A stretch of DNA of 64,000 nt from Gemmobacter lutimaris (GTDB lineage Bacteria > Pseudomonadota > Alphaproteobacteria > Rhodobacterales > Rhodobacteraceae): assembly GCF_003570715.1 (NCBI RefSeq), contig NZ_QXXQ01000004.1, positions 186,001 through 250,000 on the forward strand. Reading direction: 5' to 3'. The notes under the pieces are model-generated. The model worked only from the letters and a program-made list of their open reading frames with translations, was not told where the DNA came from and made no database searches. Position 1 is the stretch's first letter, and every line of letters begins with the position of its first letter. Shown here one piece after another: positions 52,142 through 62,424 of this stretch. Position numbers and translations under genes: made by a program.

Positions 52142-53725
52142 TCAGCGTTCGGTCAGCTTCAATTCGATCCGCCGGTTCTGCGCCCGATCTTCCGCACTGT
52201 CGCCGGGTGCCACCGGCTGCCATTCGCCAAAGCCGGTTGCGGCCAGACGGTTGGGCGGGAAGCCCAGCGTATCCTGCATGAAACGCACCACCGACAGGGC
52301 GCGCGCCTGGCTCAGTTCCCAGTTGTCCTTGAATTCGCCCTGACCGGACAGCGGCACATTGTCAGTGTGGCCGTCAACGCGGATGATCCAGTCGATGCCC
52401 TGCGGAATATCGGCCGCGATCTCGTTCAGCGTCTGCACCACGCCTGCGATCTGGCGTCGCCCCTCCGGGGCCAGATCGGCGGAACCGGGGTTGAACAGCA
52501 CCTCGGACGAAAAGACGAAACGGTCGCCTACGATACGCACACCCTCGCGCCCGGCCAGAACCTGCCGCAACTGGCCGAAGAATTCTGACCGGAATTTCTC
52601 CAGATCCAGCTTCTCAGCCTCCAGCCGCTTGCGTTCTGCCTCTTCCAGTTCCGCCCGCCGCTTCTGTTCCGCCGCAACCTGCGCCAAAGCGGAGTTGAGC
52701 TGACCGCCAAGGTTTTCCAACTGCACCTTGGCCTCGGCATCGCGGGATTCCGCCGCGTCCAGCAGGGCCTGAAGGCTGCCCAGTTGCGTGCGCAGCGCCG
52801 CGATCTGTTCGTTCAGCAGGGCAACGCGGCGCTCGGCCTCGGCCGATTTGCCTTCCTGCTCGGCCAGCAAGGCACGCGCGGTGGCCAGCGCATCGGCCTT
52901 TTCCGCTTCCACCCCCTGTGCCGCAGCTAGCAGGGTCAAGGTTTCTTCGGCCTTCCTGCGCTGTTCTTCCAGTGCAAGGGTCATGGCGGTCAACTCGGTA
53001 TCCGAGGATTTCAGCTTGTCGCGCAATTCCGCCAGCGCGGCCTGATCGACCAGCCGCGCGGCCTCGGCGTCAGTCAGCTTTGTGGCCGTTTCGGCATTCT
53101 CGGTCCGCAGCTTGGCGGCCAGCGCCTCCACTGCATCTGCACGGGCGGCGGCAAGGCGGGCGGCCTCTGTCTGGGCATCCACCTCCTCGCGCGCTTTCGC
53201 CAGCGCGAGGTTCAGCGCTTCCTGTTCCGTCATCAGTTTCGCCTGCGCCGCCTTCAGATCCTCGACCGAGGCGGTCAGTGCCGCAGCCTCGCCCCGTGCG
53301 GCATCGCGTTCGGCCAGAAGGCTCGCCACCTGCGCCTCGAACGAGGCGATGCGGCCCTGCGCCTGTGCGAGCTGGCTTTCCTTGTCGGAAATCTGGCTGG
53401 TCAGCGAGGCGATCAGGCTTTCCTGCTCCGCCCCCTTGGCCAGCGCGGCATTGAGGTTCGAGCGCAGCCCGCCGATTTCGGCCTGCAAGCCATCGGCCCG
53501 TGCACGTTCCAGACCCAGCGCATCGGCCAGTTGCGCCACCTGCGCGGACAGCGCGTTCAACTCATTGTCCTGGGTCGAGATTTCCTGTCGCAGCACCGAT
53601 TGCATGACGGTGAAGATGGTCAGCACGAACATCAGCACCATCAAAAGCGTCGTCACTGCATCGACGAAGCCGGGCCAGATCATCCCGTCGCCCGACCGCA
53701 CAGACCCGCGCCGCGACAGTGCCAT
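52142..53725 (-). CDS. MotB/ExbD-like OmpA-domain protein with long coiled coil
   Basis: Protein of 527 aa with a single N-terminal helix (WPGFVDAVTTLLMVLMFVL, residues 17-35) whose Asp22 matches the proton-channel aspartate of MotB/ExbD. A long Ala/Glu/Lys-rich coiled coil follows (about residues 45-385). The C-terminal OmpA-like peptidoglycan-binding domain has LFNPGSADLAPEGRRQI and DGHTDNVPL. It is paired with the ExbB/MotA-like gene (3 nt gap). The pair probably forms a proton-driven envelope motor unit; its task is unknown. Confidence 0.82.
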   Translation of the reverse strand: MALSRRGSVRSGDGMIWPGFVDAVTTLLMVLMFVLTIFTVMQSVLRQEISTQDNELNALSAQVAQLADALGLERARADGLQAEIGGLRSNLNAALAKGAEQESLIASLTSQISDKESQLAQAQGRIASFEAQVASLLAERDAARGEAAALTASVEDLKAAQAKLMTEQEALNLALAKAREEVDAQTEAARLAAARADAVEALAAKLRTENAETATKLTDAEAARLVDQAALAELRDKLKSSDTELTAMTLALEEQRRKAEETLTLLAAAQGVEAEKADALATARALLAEQEGKSAEAERRVALLNEQIAALRTQLGSLQALLDAAESRDAEAKVQLENLGGQLNSALAQVAAEQKRRAELEEAERKRLEAEKLDLEKFRSEFFGQLRQVLAGREGVRIVGDRFVFSSEVLFNPGSADLAPEGRRQIAGVVQTLNEIAADIPQGIDWIIRVDGHTDNVPLSGQGEFKDNWELSQARALSVVRFMQDTLGFPPNRLAATGFGEWQPVAPGDSAEDRAQNRRIELKLTER

Positions 53726-53728
53726 GAT

Positions 53729-54892
53729 CTACCCCCGTGCCCGCAGAAGTTGCCGCACCGCTTGCGTCAGCGCGCCCAGATCCCCGCGCAGGTCGGCAAT
53801 GGTTTCCTGCCGGCCGGCAGAGATTTCCTCAAGGATGCGCAGCAGTTGCACGTCGATCGAGCGCAGCCGCATCCGGCTTTCAGCATCGACATGCGCGCCC
53901 CCGGTTTCCGAGGTCAGCGCGGCGACGATGCGGTCCTGCCCCTCGGCGATGCGGGTCAGCACGGCGGTCTGGGTGCTTTCCTCCTCCAGCCGCGCGGCAA
54001 GGCGCGCGACGGCGGCAGACAGATCGCCCAGCCGTTCATCCGCGAGCGTCCGGCTGACATCGGACTGGGTGAACAGCATCTGAAGGCTTTCGATCTGTTC
54101 GCCCAGATGATCCAGCACCTGCGCCAGCGCGCCCATGCCGCCGGTGTCGCCCTCGGCACCATCCAGCCCGATGCGGGTGATCGAGGATAGCCATTCCTCC
54201 AGTTCACGGTAGAAGCGGTTCTGGCCATGGCCTGCGAACAATTCCAGCAGCCCGATGACCAGCGATCCGGCAAGGCCAAGCAGCGACGAGGAAAACGCCG
54301 TGCCCATGCCGCCAAGCTGCGATTCCAGCCCGCCCATCAGCTTGCCGAAAATCTCCATACTGCCTTCGCCTTCCTGCGGGGCGAGCGAGCGGATGGTTTC
54401 GACAATGGCGGGAACGGTGGTGGCGAGGCCATAGAACGTGCCCAGAAGGCCAAGGAAAATCAGCAGGTTGGCCAGATAACGGGTGATGTCGCGCGCCTCG
54501 TCGATCCGCGTTGCCACGGAATCGAGGATGGAGCGGGAGGAGCTGGCCGAAATCTGCATCCGGGCCGTGCGCGGCCCCAGCAATGCGGCCAGTGGCGCAA
54601 GGATACGCGGTGCGGCACCGGGTTCTGCACCGGGGCGATCCTGCACGAAAGTATCCAGCCAGTTGACCGATTGCACCAATTGCCAGACCTGCCAGAAACA
54701 GGTCAGCACCCCCAGCAGGAACACGGCGGCAATAAATCCGTTCAGCAGCGGGTTGGAGGCGAAGATCCCGCGCAGGGTGGGCAGCATCACCCAGGCGCCT
54801 GCTGCGACTAGGCCGGTCACGATCAGCATCAGCACGACCTGCCGGATCGGCTGGGCGAAGACGGGCGCGGCGCTCGGGGCTACTCGGGTCAT
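53729..54892 (-). CDS. ExbB/MotA-like proton-channel membrane protein
   Basis: Membrane protein (387 aa) with hydrophobic helices near residues 20-45, 57-80, 160-182 and 220-245. The MotA/TolQ/ExbB-type core is LANLLIFLGLLGTFYGLATTVPAIV followed by LESQLGGMGTAFSSSLLGLAGSLVIGL (residues about 142-230). A cytoplasmic C-terminal tail follows. The partner is the downstream OmpA-type protein. The start at 54892 is preferred because the longer frame adds a low-complexity Arg-rich extension without a ribosome site. Confidence 0.82.
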   Translation of the reverse strand: MTRVAPSAAPVFAQPIRQVVLMLIVTGLVAAGAWVMLPTLRGIFASNPLLNGFIAAVFLLGVLTCFWQVWQLVQSVNWLDTFVQDRPGAEPGAAPRILAPLAALLGPRTARMQISASSSRSILDSVATRIDEARDITRYLANLLIFLGLLGTFYGLATTVPAIVETIRSLAPQEGEGSMEIFGKLMGGLESQLGGMGTAFSSSLLGLAGSLVIGLLELFAGHGQNRFYRELEEWLSSITRIGLDGAEGDTGGMGALAQVLDHLGEQIESLQMLFTQSDVSRTLADERLGDLSAAVARLAARLEEESTQTAVLTRIAEGQDRIVAALTSETGGAHVDAESRMRLRSIDVQLLRILEEISAGRQETIADLRGDLGALTQAVRQLLRARG

Positions 54893-54973
54893 GCCTCGGT
54901 TCCTTTCCCGGTTGGCCCGGGCTGTGCGGTTTTCCGGGGCAGGATAAGGGCAGGGCGCCGCGCTGCCAAGCAC

Positions 54974-55495
54974 TTAGGCGGTCAGATCACGCACCCGTTG
55001 CGACAGCCATTCCAGATCGGGGTCGGCAATTCCCAGATCGGCCAGATGCTGTGCGGTGTTCCACAGGTAATCCCGGTTCGGCCCGCGACCTCCGGTGGCA
55101 TGGGCGATGATGCGCGCCTGTTCCTCCAGCGCCAGCCCGCCGCAATATTGAATGTGGTCGGGGTCGATCACATAGGTCAGACAGTCGAAACTGTCGCCGC
55201 CGCAGTGCACCGGCACATGGGTTTCCAGATAGGCCGAGGAAATCAGCTCGCGTTCGCGCAGTGCGGCAAGCGTGTCCGCCTCGGCGCCTTCTGCCACCCG
55301 AAAGGCCACGCCCATGCAGTATGCGTCTTCCGCCCGGTCCAGCGCCAGCACCAGACCCGGCTCCGCCTCGCTGCCGCGATGATGGATCGAGCGCATGCAG
55401 AAGCTGCGATGCCATCCCTCCGCCCGCGCGATGCGTTGTTCGGCCACCGGAAAGCCGGGATGCCAGATCAACGAACCGTAACCAAATACCCACAT
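54974..55495 (-). CDS. chaC: ChaC-like gamma-glutamylcyclotransferase
   Basis: Cytosolic enzyme (173 aa) expected to cleave glutathione to 5-oxoproline and Cys-Gly. The opening WVFGYGSLIWHPGFP is the family signature (nucleotide-like YGSL loop), and LRERELISSAYLE carries the catalytic Glu. GGAG precedes the start at 55495; the longer frame is not supported. It is divergent from the DUF2125 gene with a 61-nt gap. Confidence 0.9.
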   Translation of the reverse strand: MWVFGYGSLIWHPGFPVAEQRIARAEGWHRSFCMRSIHHRGSEAEPGLVLALDRAEDAYCMGVAFRVAEGAEADTLAALRERELISSAYLETHVPVHCGGDSFDCLTYVIDPDHIQYCGGLALEEQARIIAHATGGRGPNRDYLWNTAQHLADLGIADPDLEWLSQRVRDLTA

Positions 55496-55556
55496 CTCTG
55501 GCTCTCCTTCCGTTGTCTGGTGTAGACGGAGGGAGAGGCAAGGGAAAGGGGCGGCC

Positions 55557-56552
55557 ATGCGGGCATTGATCGGGATCGTTCTGGCGGCTGGGGTGCTTTA
55601 TGGCGGCTACTGGTTCGTCGGCGCGCGCGCGGCCGAACGCGGGGCCGAAGCGGCGCTGGCGCAGATGCAGGCGCGGGGCTGGCAGGTGCAGCAGAAGGGC
55701 CTGTCGGTCGCGGGTTTTCCCAGCCGGTTTGACCTGACGCTGACCGAACCGAAGCTGTTCGATCCGGCACAGGGCATCGGCTGGCAGGCGCCCTTCGCGC
55801 AGGTCTATTCGCTCAGCTACAGCCCGTGGAAGCTGATTGCGGCGCTGCCCGAAGATCAGGTGGTTACCCTGCCGGGGCAAAGCGTCACCATCGGCTCTAC
55901 CCGCATGCGGGCGTCGCTGTTCATGGAACCCTCGACCGACCTGCCGCTCGACCGGCTTGATGCGATGGCTGAAGGGGTCAGCCTGCGGTCGGATGCGGGC
56001 TGGGCGCTGGCGCTGGGATCGGCCAACCTGTCGCTGATCGCGGGCGAGGGCGATCAGGTGCAGCTTGCGGTTAGGGGGCTGGAAATCGTGCCGGATCAGG
56101 CCGTGACCGCCGCACTTGCCGGAACCGATCTGCCGGCGCAGATCTCGCGGATCGACCTGCTGGCCGATGTGCAGCTTGCAGCACCTGTTACGCTGCGCAA
56201 CGCGGTGCCGCCTGTGGTTCGCAAGGTCAATCTGACAGAGGCCAATCTGGTCTGGGGTCCGGTCAGCGCGAAAGCGGCGGGCGAACTGGTTGCCGATCCG
56301 CAGGGCCGTGCAGAGGGGTTGATCACCCTAACGGTGGACAACTGGCAAACCGGGCTGGCGGCCGCCGAGGCGGCGGGGCTGGTGCCGGAACGGTTTCAGG
56401 TGGCGCTGCGGTCGATGCTGTCAAGCCTCGCCGATCAGGGCGGCGATGCCAACCGGCTGAGCCTGCCGCTGGCCATGCAGTCGGGGCGGATGATGCTTGG
56501 CCCCTTGCCACTTGGGCTCGCACCGATGCTAGGGCAGGGTCAGCCGGGCTGA
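55557..56552 (+). CDS. DUF2125 exported/membrane-anchored protein
   Basis: Protein of 331 aa with an N-terminal hydrophobic anchor (LIGIVLAAGVLYGGYWFVGA, residues 4-23) and a long soluble beta-rich periplasmic part, matching DUF2125. Typical segments are GWQVQQKGLSVAGFPSRFD and AQVYSLSYSPWKLIAALP. Function is unknown; envelope maintenance is a guess. Its end overlaps the convergent peptidase gene by 24 nt. Confidence 0.78.
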   Translation: MRALIGIVLAAGVLYGGYWFVGARAAERGAEAALAQMQARGWQVQQKGLSVAGFPSRFDLTLTEPKLFDPAQGIGWQAPFAQVYSLSYSPWKLIAALPEDQVVTLPGQSVTIGSTRMRASLFMEPSTDLPLDRLDAMAEGVSLRSDAGWALALGSANLSLIAGEGDQVQLAVRGLEIVPDQAVTAALAGTDLPAQISRIDLLADVQLAAPVTLRNAVPPVVRKVNLTEANLVWGPVSAKAAGELVADPQGRAEGLITLTVDNWQTGLAAAEAAGLVPERFQVALRSMLSSLADQGGDANRLSLPLAMQSGRMMLGPLPLGLAPMLGQGQPG

Positions 56553-57476
56553 GATGCGGGCGATCTGCCGACCGTCACGCTGCAAGGTGGCGATGCCGTC
56601 ATAGTTCCCGGCGGGCCAGCCAGCCCCGCGCAATTTGCGGCCAATGGCCCGCATGGCACGGGCCTGTGTGCGGTCAAGCGCCACATCCTGCGCCGCGATT
56701 TCGCCCTCCGGTCCGGTCAGCACCAGATGCAGCTTGTCCCCCGCCCGCGTGCCATAAAGATTGGCCCAGAAGACCAGAGCAGGGGCCTGTGCACCGGGCG
56801 AGGGCACGGTGCCTGCGTTGATCGCCGCGTAATCCGGCACGGTGTTGGCAAAGCCCGCGGCCACGAAGCCGCCCGGCTGATAGGCGATGTCGTCGCGCCA
56901 GAGATCCGGCTCGGCGCCTCCGCATCGGGTGGCATCTGCGGCGGCAAAGGGATCGACAACCGCACCGTCATGGCGGACAGACAGGTGAAGATGTGGAAAC
57001 TCGGTATTGCCGGACAGCCCGACCAGTCCCAGCCTGTCGCCTTCCGCCACCCGGTCGCCGCTGCGCACGCTGATCGAGCCTTGCCGCATATGGCAATATT
57101 GCGTTTCCCAGCCGTCACCATGGTCGATCACCACGCCGTTACCGCAATCGCGGCCGTTCATCGCCGGGGCGGCCGGATCGGTCACGCGGATGTCGGGCAT
57201 GCCATCGCGCACCCCCTTTACCATCCCGGCGGCAGCGGCACGCACCGTTATCCCGGCTTGCATCGTGGCATCATCTGGCACCGCGAAATCGGTGCCCTTG
57301 TGGCCGTCATAGGCGAGGGAGCCGCAAGTAAAGTCCCGCGCACCGGGGCCGGGATCACGGTCGGTATATTGCTGGATGAAACAGGTTTCACCCAAGGCGC
57401 AATCAATGGGTTGGGCAAGCTCGAAAGCCCCCGCCGAAGCGGGGGCCAGCAGCAGCGCCAGAAGCGCCGCCTTCAT
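56529..57476 (-). CDS. M23-family metallopeptidase (LytM domain)
   Basis: Exported peptidoglycan endopeptidase candidate (315 aa); signal peptide to about SAGAFE. The LytM domain has YDGHKGTDFAVP with the metal His and Asp, then HGDGWETQYCHM and TEFPHLHLSVRH with the final metal/catalytic HxH. The catalytic set is therefore intact. The start overlaps the clpA stop (ATGA), so it is translated with ClpA. Confidence 0.88.
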   Translation of the reverse strand: MKAALLALLLAPASAGAFELAQPIDCALGETCFIQQYTDRDPGPGARDFTCGSLAYDGHKGTDFAVPDDATMQAGITVRAAAAGMVKGVRDGMPDIRVTDPAAPAMNGRDCGNGVVIDHGDGWETQYCHMRQGSISVRSGDRVAEGDRLGLVGLSGNTEFPHLHLSVRHDGAVVDPFAAADATRCGGAEPDLWRDDIAYQPGGFVAAGFANTVPDYAAINAGTVPSPGAQAPALVFWANLYGTRAGDKLHLVLTGPEGEIAAQDVALDRTQARAMRAIGRKLRGAGWPAGNYDGIATLQRDGRQIARISARLTLP

Positions 57477-59794
57477 TCCGCCGTCAGCAGCGGGGGCTTC
57501 TGCCCGGTCAACTGCGGCTTGCCGGGTTCTTCGATGATGAGGTCGATCCTGTCGTCCTTCACCTTCACCCGGACAACGCCGCCCTTCTGCAACCGGCCGA
57601 ACAGCAGTTCCTCTGCAAGCGGTTTCTTCAGATGTTCCTGAATCACCCGGCCCAGCGGACGCGCGCCCATCTTGTCGTCATAGCCCTTGTCGCCCAGCCA
57701 GCGCGCGGCTTCATCCGAAAGCTCGATATGGACGTTACGATCCATGAGCTGTGCTTCCAGTTGCAGCACGAATTTCTCGACCACCTGCATGATGGTCTCT
57801 TTCGTCAGCGAGGCGAAGGCGATCACGGCGTCCAGACGGTTGCGAAACTCCGGCGTGAAGGTCCGCTCGATTGCCGCCGTATCCTCACCCTGCCGCTTGT
57901 CGCGACCAAAGCCGATGGCGGCGCGCTGCATGTCCGAGGCACCCGCGTTGGTCGTCATGATCAGGATGACATTGCGGAAATCGACCTGCCGTCCGTTGTG
58001 ATCGGTCAGTTTGCCGTGATCCATCACCTGCAACAGAATGTTGTAGACATCCGGGTGCGCCTTCTCGATCTCATCCAGCAGCAGCACGCAATGCGGGTGC
58101 TGGTCCACGCCATCGGTCAGCATGCCGCCCTGATCGAAGCCAACATAGCCGGGCGGGGCGCCGATCAGACGGGAAACCGCGTGTTTCTCCATGTATTCCG
58201 ACATGTCGAAGCGCAGCAGTTCCACCCCCAGCGTGCTGGCAAGCTGTTTGGCGACCTCGGTCTTGCCGACGCCGGTGGGGCCGGCGAACAGGTAGTTGCC
58301 GATGGGTTTTTCGGGTTCGCGCAGACCGGCCCGGGCCAGTTTGATCGAGGCAGACAGCGCCTCGATGGCCTTGTCCTGCCCGAACACCACACGCTTGAGC
58401 GTCTTTTCCAGATCGCGCAGCACCTCGGCATCGTCCTTCGAGACGGTTTTCGGCGGGATGCGGGCGATCTTGGCGACCACCGCCTCGATTTCCCGGATGC
58501 CGATGGTCTTGCGCCGCTTGTTGGCAGCGACCAGATGCTGCGCCGCGCCCGCCTCGTCGATCACGTCGATGGCGCTGTCGGGCAGCTTGCGGTCATTGAT
58601 ATAGCGCGCCGCCAGTTCCACCGCCGACTTGATCGCCTCGTTGGTATAACGCAGGTCGTGGTGCTGTTCGAAATGCGGCTTCAGCCCTTGCAGGATCTTG
58701 ATGGCATCAGGGACCGAAGGCTCGTTCACGTCGATCTTCTGGAACCGGCGGCTCAGTGCGCGGTCCTTTTCAAAGTGCTGACGAAACTCCTTGTAAGTCG
58801 TGCTGCCCATGCAGCGCAGCTTGCCGCCCTGAAGCGCGGGTTTCAGCAGGTTCGAGGCATCCATCGCCCCGCCCGAGGTGGCGCCGGCACCGATGACGGT
58901 GTGGATCTCGTCGATGAACAGGATCGCGTCGGGGTGATCCTCCATCTCTTTCACCACGGCCTTCAGCCGCTCCTCGAAATCGCCGCGATAGCGGGTGCCC
59001 GCCAGCAGCGCGCCCATGTCGAGGCTGTAGATCGTGGCGTGGGCAAGGATCTCCGGCGTTTCGCCATCGACGATCTTCTTGGCCAGACCTTCGGCAATCG
59101 CGGTCTTGCCGACGCCCGGATCGCCCACCAGCAGCGGGTTGTTCTTGCGGCGACGGCAGAGCACCTGAATGCAGCGTTCCACCTCGCCCTCGCGGCCGAT
59201 CAGCGGGTCCACATCGCCCATCCGGGCCTTCACATTCAGATCGACGCAGTATTTGGACAGGGCGGATTCCTTCGCCTCGCCCGCCTCGCCCTTGGGCGTT
59301 TCGTGCTGATGCTCTTCCGACCCGCTGACCGGGCGGCTTTCGCCATAGCTCGGGTCTTTTGCCACGCCATGCGCGATGAAATTCACCGCATCGTAACGGG
59401 TCATGTCCTGCTCTTGCAGGAAATAGGCGGCATTCGATTCCCGTTCGGCGAAGATGGCGACCAGCACATTGGCCCCCGTCACCTCGCTGCGGCCGGAGCT
59501 TTGCACATGGATCGCGGCGCGCTGGATCACGCGCTGGAAAGCGGCGGTCGGCACCGCCTCGGACCCTTCGACCGAGGTCACCAGCGTCGAAAGATCATCG
59601 TCGATGAAATCGGTGAGCGTCTTGCGCAGGTCGTCCAGATCGACCGAACAGGCTTTCATCACGCGGGCGGCCTCGGGCTCGTCGATCAGGGCGAGCAGCA
59701 GGTGTTCCAGCGTAGCCAGCTCGTGACGGCGCGCATTGGCAATCGCCAGGGCGGCATGGATGGCCTGTTCGAGTGTGGTCGAGAATGATGGCAC
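57473..59794 (-). CDS. clpA: ATP-dependent Clp protease ATP-binding subunit ClpA
   Basis: AAA+ unfoldase (773 aa) that feeds substrates to ClpP. It has an N-terminal double-Clp domain (residues 1-150), D1 with Walker A GDPGVGKT near 225 and Walker B LFIDEIHT, and D2 with Walker A GPTGVGKT near 505. The ClpP-binding IGF-type loop appears as [10 protein letters not shown]. clpS, often next to clpA, is not adjacent here. The 178-nt upstream gap holds its promoter and no recognised gene. Confidence 0.96.
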   Translation of the reverse strand: MPSFSTTLEQAIHAALAIANARRHELATLEHLLLALIDEPEAARVMKACSVDLDDLRKTLTDFIDDDLSTLVTSVEGSEAVPTAAFQRVIQRAAIHVQSSGRSEVTGANVLVAIFAERESNAAYFLQEQDMTRYDAVNFIAHGVAKDPSYGESRPVSGSEEHQHETPKGEAGEAKESALSKYCVDLNVKARMGDVDPLIGREGEVERCIQVLCRRRKNNPLLVGDPGVGKTAIAEGLAKKIVDGETPEILAHATIYSLDMGALLAGTRYRGDFEERLKAVVKEMEDHPDAILFIDEIHTVIGAGATSGGAMDASNLLKPALQGGKLRCMGSTTYKEFRQHFEKDRALSRRFQKIDVNEPSVPDAIKILQGLKPHFEQHHDLRYTNEAIKSAVELAARYINDRKLPDSAIDVIDEAGAAQHLVAANKRRKTIGIREIEAVVAKIARIPPKTVSKDDAEVLRDLEKTLKRVVFGQDKAIEALSASIKLARAGLREPEKPIGNYLFAGPTGVGKTEVAKQLASTLGVELLRFDMSEYMEKHAVSRLIGAPPGYVGFDQGGMLTDGVDQHPHCVLLLDEIEKAHPDVYNILLQVMDHGKLTDHNGRQVDFRNVILIMTTNAGASDMQRAAIGFGRDKRQGEDTAAIERTFTPEFRNRLDAVIAFASLTKETIMQVVEKFVLQLEAQLMDRNVHIELSDEAARWLGDKGYDDKMGARPLGRVIQEHLKKPLAEELLFGRLQKGGVVRVKVKDDRIDLIIEEPGKPQLTGQKPPLLTAE

Positions 59795-59972
59795 TGTTCG
59801 GTGCTCCTGTCCTGCGGGCCGGAGGGTGCGACACCCGGTCCGACCGTGGCCTCATAAGGTTAAAGTTCGGTTTTCTGCGCGAGGCTTCAAGTGCTATTTG
59901 ACAAAAACAGCCGTTTCCCCGGAGGTGGTTGCAAATTGTGATCGGACCGGGGTGGCGGCATCCGCCTACAGG

Positions 59973-60737
59973 TCAGAATTTGTCCTTCCGGGCGCGCAAA
60001 GCCGCGAAAACCGCAGCATCTTGTGCATCGGCCATTCCCAGCGCGGCTTTCATTGCCGGGTCGCGGGCGCGCAGGAACGGGTTGGTGGCAAGCTCTTCGG
60101 CAAGGGTCGAGGGCACCGTGGGCTGACCGGCGGCGCGGGCACGCTCCACCCCCTCCATCCGCAAGATAAGCGCGGGCGGCACGTCTTCAAGGCTCAGGGC
60201 GAAACGGCCGTTGGAGGTGGTGTATTCATGGCCCGAACAGATCAGCGTGTCGCGGGGCAGGGCGGCCAGCCGGGTCAGGCTGTCCCACATCTGGGCGGGC
60301 GTCCCTTCGAACAGGCGGCCGCATCCCAGCGCCATCAGGCTGTCGCCGGTGAAGGCCAACTTGCTGTCGGGAAAGTGGAAGGCGACATGACCGACGGTAT
60401 GGCCGGGCACGTCGATCACATCGACGGATTCTCCGCAGATGGTGATGCGGTCGCCCGGAGCGACGGCGCGGTCCAGCGGGGGCAGGCGGTGGGCATCGGC
60501 GGCGGCCCCGGTGACCCGCGCACCCGTCGCCTCGACCAGGGCCGCGGTGCCGTCGATATGGTCCCAATGGTGGTGCGTCAGCAGGATGTCATCCAGCCCC
60601 CAGCCATGCTGGCGCAGCGCGGTCAGGATGGGTCCCGGTTCCGGTGCGTCGATCAAGGCGGTCTGGCCGGTCACGGAATCATGCACAAGAAAGGCATAGT
60701 TGTCCGCGAGGCAGGGGACGGTGACGAGTTGCAGCAT
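59973..60737 (-). CDS. gloB: Hydroxyacylglutathione hydrolase (glyoxalase II)
   Basis: Metallo-beta-lactamase-fold enzyme (254 aa) that hydrolyses S-lactoylglutathione to lactate and glutathione. The zinc motif is LTHHHWDHIDG, followed by VPGHTVGHVAF and FTGDSLMALGCGR and later CSGHEYT. The C-terminal substrate-binding helical region includes NPFLRARDP. The start at 60737 has CAGGAAA upstream. It diverges from the methyltransferase gene. Confidence 0.94.
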   Translation of the reverse strand: MLQLVTVPCLADNYAFLVHDSVTGQTALIDAPEPGPILTALRQHGWGLDDILLTHHHWDHIDGTAALVEATGARVTGAAADAHRLPPLDRAVAPGDRITICGESVDVIDVPGHTVGHVAFHFPDSKLAFTGDSLMALGCGRLFEGTPAQMWDSLTRLAALPRDTLICSGHEYTTSNGRFALSLEDVPPALILRMEGVERARAAGQPTVPSTLAEELATNPFLRARDPAMKAALGMADAQDAAVFAALRARKDKF

Positions 60738-60800
60738 GGCGTTTCCTGTCTGATCGGCTAAGGTCATCTTTCAGATTGGCCGTGAACGGACCCGCCCGCA

Positions 60801-61598
60801 ATGCATCTCGACGTGCTCGACCTGCGCAATTTCTATTACCGCACCGCCCTTGGCCGGGTGGCGCAGCGGGCGATCCGCGATCAGGTGGTGGCGATGTGGC
60901 CGCCGATGGCCGGGCAGACCGTGGCGGGATTCGGGTTCGCCGTGCCGCTGCTGCGCCCTTATCTGCCCGAGGCGCGGCGTGTCATCGGCCTGATGCCCGG
61001 TCCGCAGGGCGTGATGCCCTGGCCGGCGGGCATGGAGAATGTGAGCGTGCTGTGCGAGGAAACCGCATGGCCGCTGTCCACCGGCTTCGTGGACCGGCTG
61101 GTGCTGATGCACGGGCTGGAAACCTCGGAACAGCCCTCGGCCGTGCTGGAGGAGGCGCATCGCGTGCTGGGGCCGGGGGGGAAGGTGCTGTTCGTGGTGC
61201 CCAACCGTTCCGGCCTTTGGGCAAGGGGCGATGGCACTCCTTTCGGCTTTGGCCGCCCCTATTCGCTGGGGCAGGTGGAGTCGCAGTTGCGCCGCGCGGG
61301 CTTCACCCCCGAACGCCATGTTGCGGCGCTTTACGCCCCGCCCTCGATCAAACGCTTCTGGCTGCGCACCGCCAATTTCTGGGAACGCACGGGGCGCCGT
61401 TTCGCGCCCTGGATCGCGGGCGGGGTGCTGATGGTCGAGGCGTCGAAACAGATCTACGCCCCCACGCGGGGCGGCCTTGGCGCCGTGGTCAAGAAGCCGC
61501 TGCGGGTGTGGGAAGGCGCGGGCGCTGCCGCCCCCGAACCTGCGATGCGCGCCGGTGCGCCGCCGGAAACGGCCCTCGCGCGGGCGCGCGGTCAATAG
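60801..61598 (+). CDS. Class I SAM-dependent methyltransferase, substrate unknown
   Basis: Protein of 265 aa with a methyltransferase domain. The SAM motif I region is degenerate ([26 protein letters not shown]), while [36 protein letters not shown] (about residues 101-136) covers motifs II and III. A Pro/Ala-rich tail follows residue 240. It is divergent from gloB (63 nt). The substrate is unknown. A 266-nt gap follows, containing the atp promoter. Confidence 0.8.
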   Translation: MHLDVLDLRNFYYRTALGRVAQRAIRDQVVAMWPPMAGQTVAGFGFAVPLLRPYLPEARRVIGLMPGPQGVMPWPAGMENVSVLCEETAWPLSTGFVDRLVLMHGLETSEQPSAVLEEAHRVLGPGGKVLFVVPNRSGLWARGDGTPFGFGRPYSLGQVESQLRRAGFTPERHVAALYAPPSIKRFWLRTANFWERTGRRFAPWIAGGVLMVEASKQIYAPTRGGLGAVVKKPLRVWEGAGAAAPEPAMRAGAPPETALARARGQ

Positions 61599-61694
61599 CT
61601 GCGAGCCCATGTCGGAGGTGCCGAAAGAAGTGGCGATTCTGGTCGGGCCGTCATTGTAGCGACACAAACGAACAGCCGACTGCCAAACCCCTGG

Positions 61695-61711
61695 ATGTTT
61701 GCGACAAACAT
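61695..61711. promoter_or_regulatory. Perfect inverted repeat upstream of the atp promoter
   Basis: ATGTTTG-CGA-CAAACAT, with exact 7-bp arms, lies 24 nt upstream of the -35 element of the atp promoter. It is a possible activator or repressor site; no known consensus is matched. Confidence 0.5.
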
Positions 61712-61735
61712 GCCCGATTCCGGCGCTGTTCACGG

Positions 61736-61764
61736 TTGCGGCATTAGGGGACCTCTGCTAGAGA
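61736..61764 (+). promoter_or_regulatory. Sigma-70 promoter of the F1 ATP synthase operon
   Basis: TTGCGG, 17 nt, TAGAGA, about 100 nt before the atpH GTG start. The spacing is ideal and the hexamers moderate. Confidence 0.65.
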
Positions 61765-61864
61765 CGCCTCGAATTTGAGACGCATGTGCAAACATGCGCC
61801 ACAGGAAGCCTCTGGCCAGCGCTCTTCCGCGCCGGCATGGGGCACAGCCAGCGGAAGGGTTGAC

Positions 61865-62424
61865 GTGTCCGAAACAGCTTCGATCTCCTCCGGCATTGCC
61901 GCGCGTTACGCAACCGCGCTGTTCGACCTCGCAAAAGAGGCGAATGGCCTGAAGGCACTTGAGGGGGATGTCGATGCACTCGACGCCGCCCTTCAGTCCA
62001 GCGCCGACCTGCGTGATCTGATCGGCTCGCCGCTTTACTCGCGCGAGGATCAGGGCAATGCCATTGCGGCCCTTGCCGCCAAGATGGGTCTTTCGACCCT
62101 GACCGCGAATACCCTTGCCCTGATGGCGTCCAAGCGCCGTCTGTTCGTGCTGCCGCAGCTGGTTGCCACGCTGCGCGACCGGATCGCTGCCGAAAAAGGC
62201 GAGATGACCGCCGAGGTCACCGCCGCCACCGCGCTGTCGCCGGAACAGGCCGCCAAGCTGGCCGCCTCGCTGAAGGCGCGCGTGGGCAAGGAAGTGAAAG
62301 TCAAAGTCGCCGTCGATGAAAGCCTCATCGGTGGTCTTGTTGTCCGCCTGGGCTCGACCATGATCGACACCTCGATCAAGTCCAAGCTCGCGGCTCTCCA
62401 GAATGCAATGAAAGAGGTTGGGTG

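Noticed and set aside
52142-54892. Zorya-type anti-phage defence (ZorA/ZorB-like pair)
   Set aside because: The MotA-like and OmpA-like pair fits in outline, but no ZorC, ZorD or ZorE-type gene lies next to it; neighbours are chaC and an extensin-like gene.
56529-56552. Frameshift at overlapping gene ends (also at 25945-25999 and 30649-30664)
   Set aside because: Both members of each convergent pair have full-length family domains; short tail overlaps are normal in compact genomes.
57632-59788. Long plus-strand open frame opposite clpA
   Set aside because: Shadow of ClpA, whose two AAA domains are intact on the minus strand.
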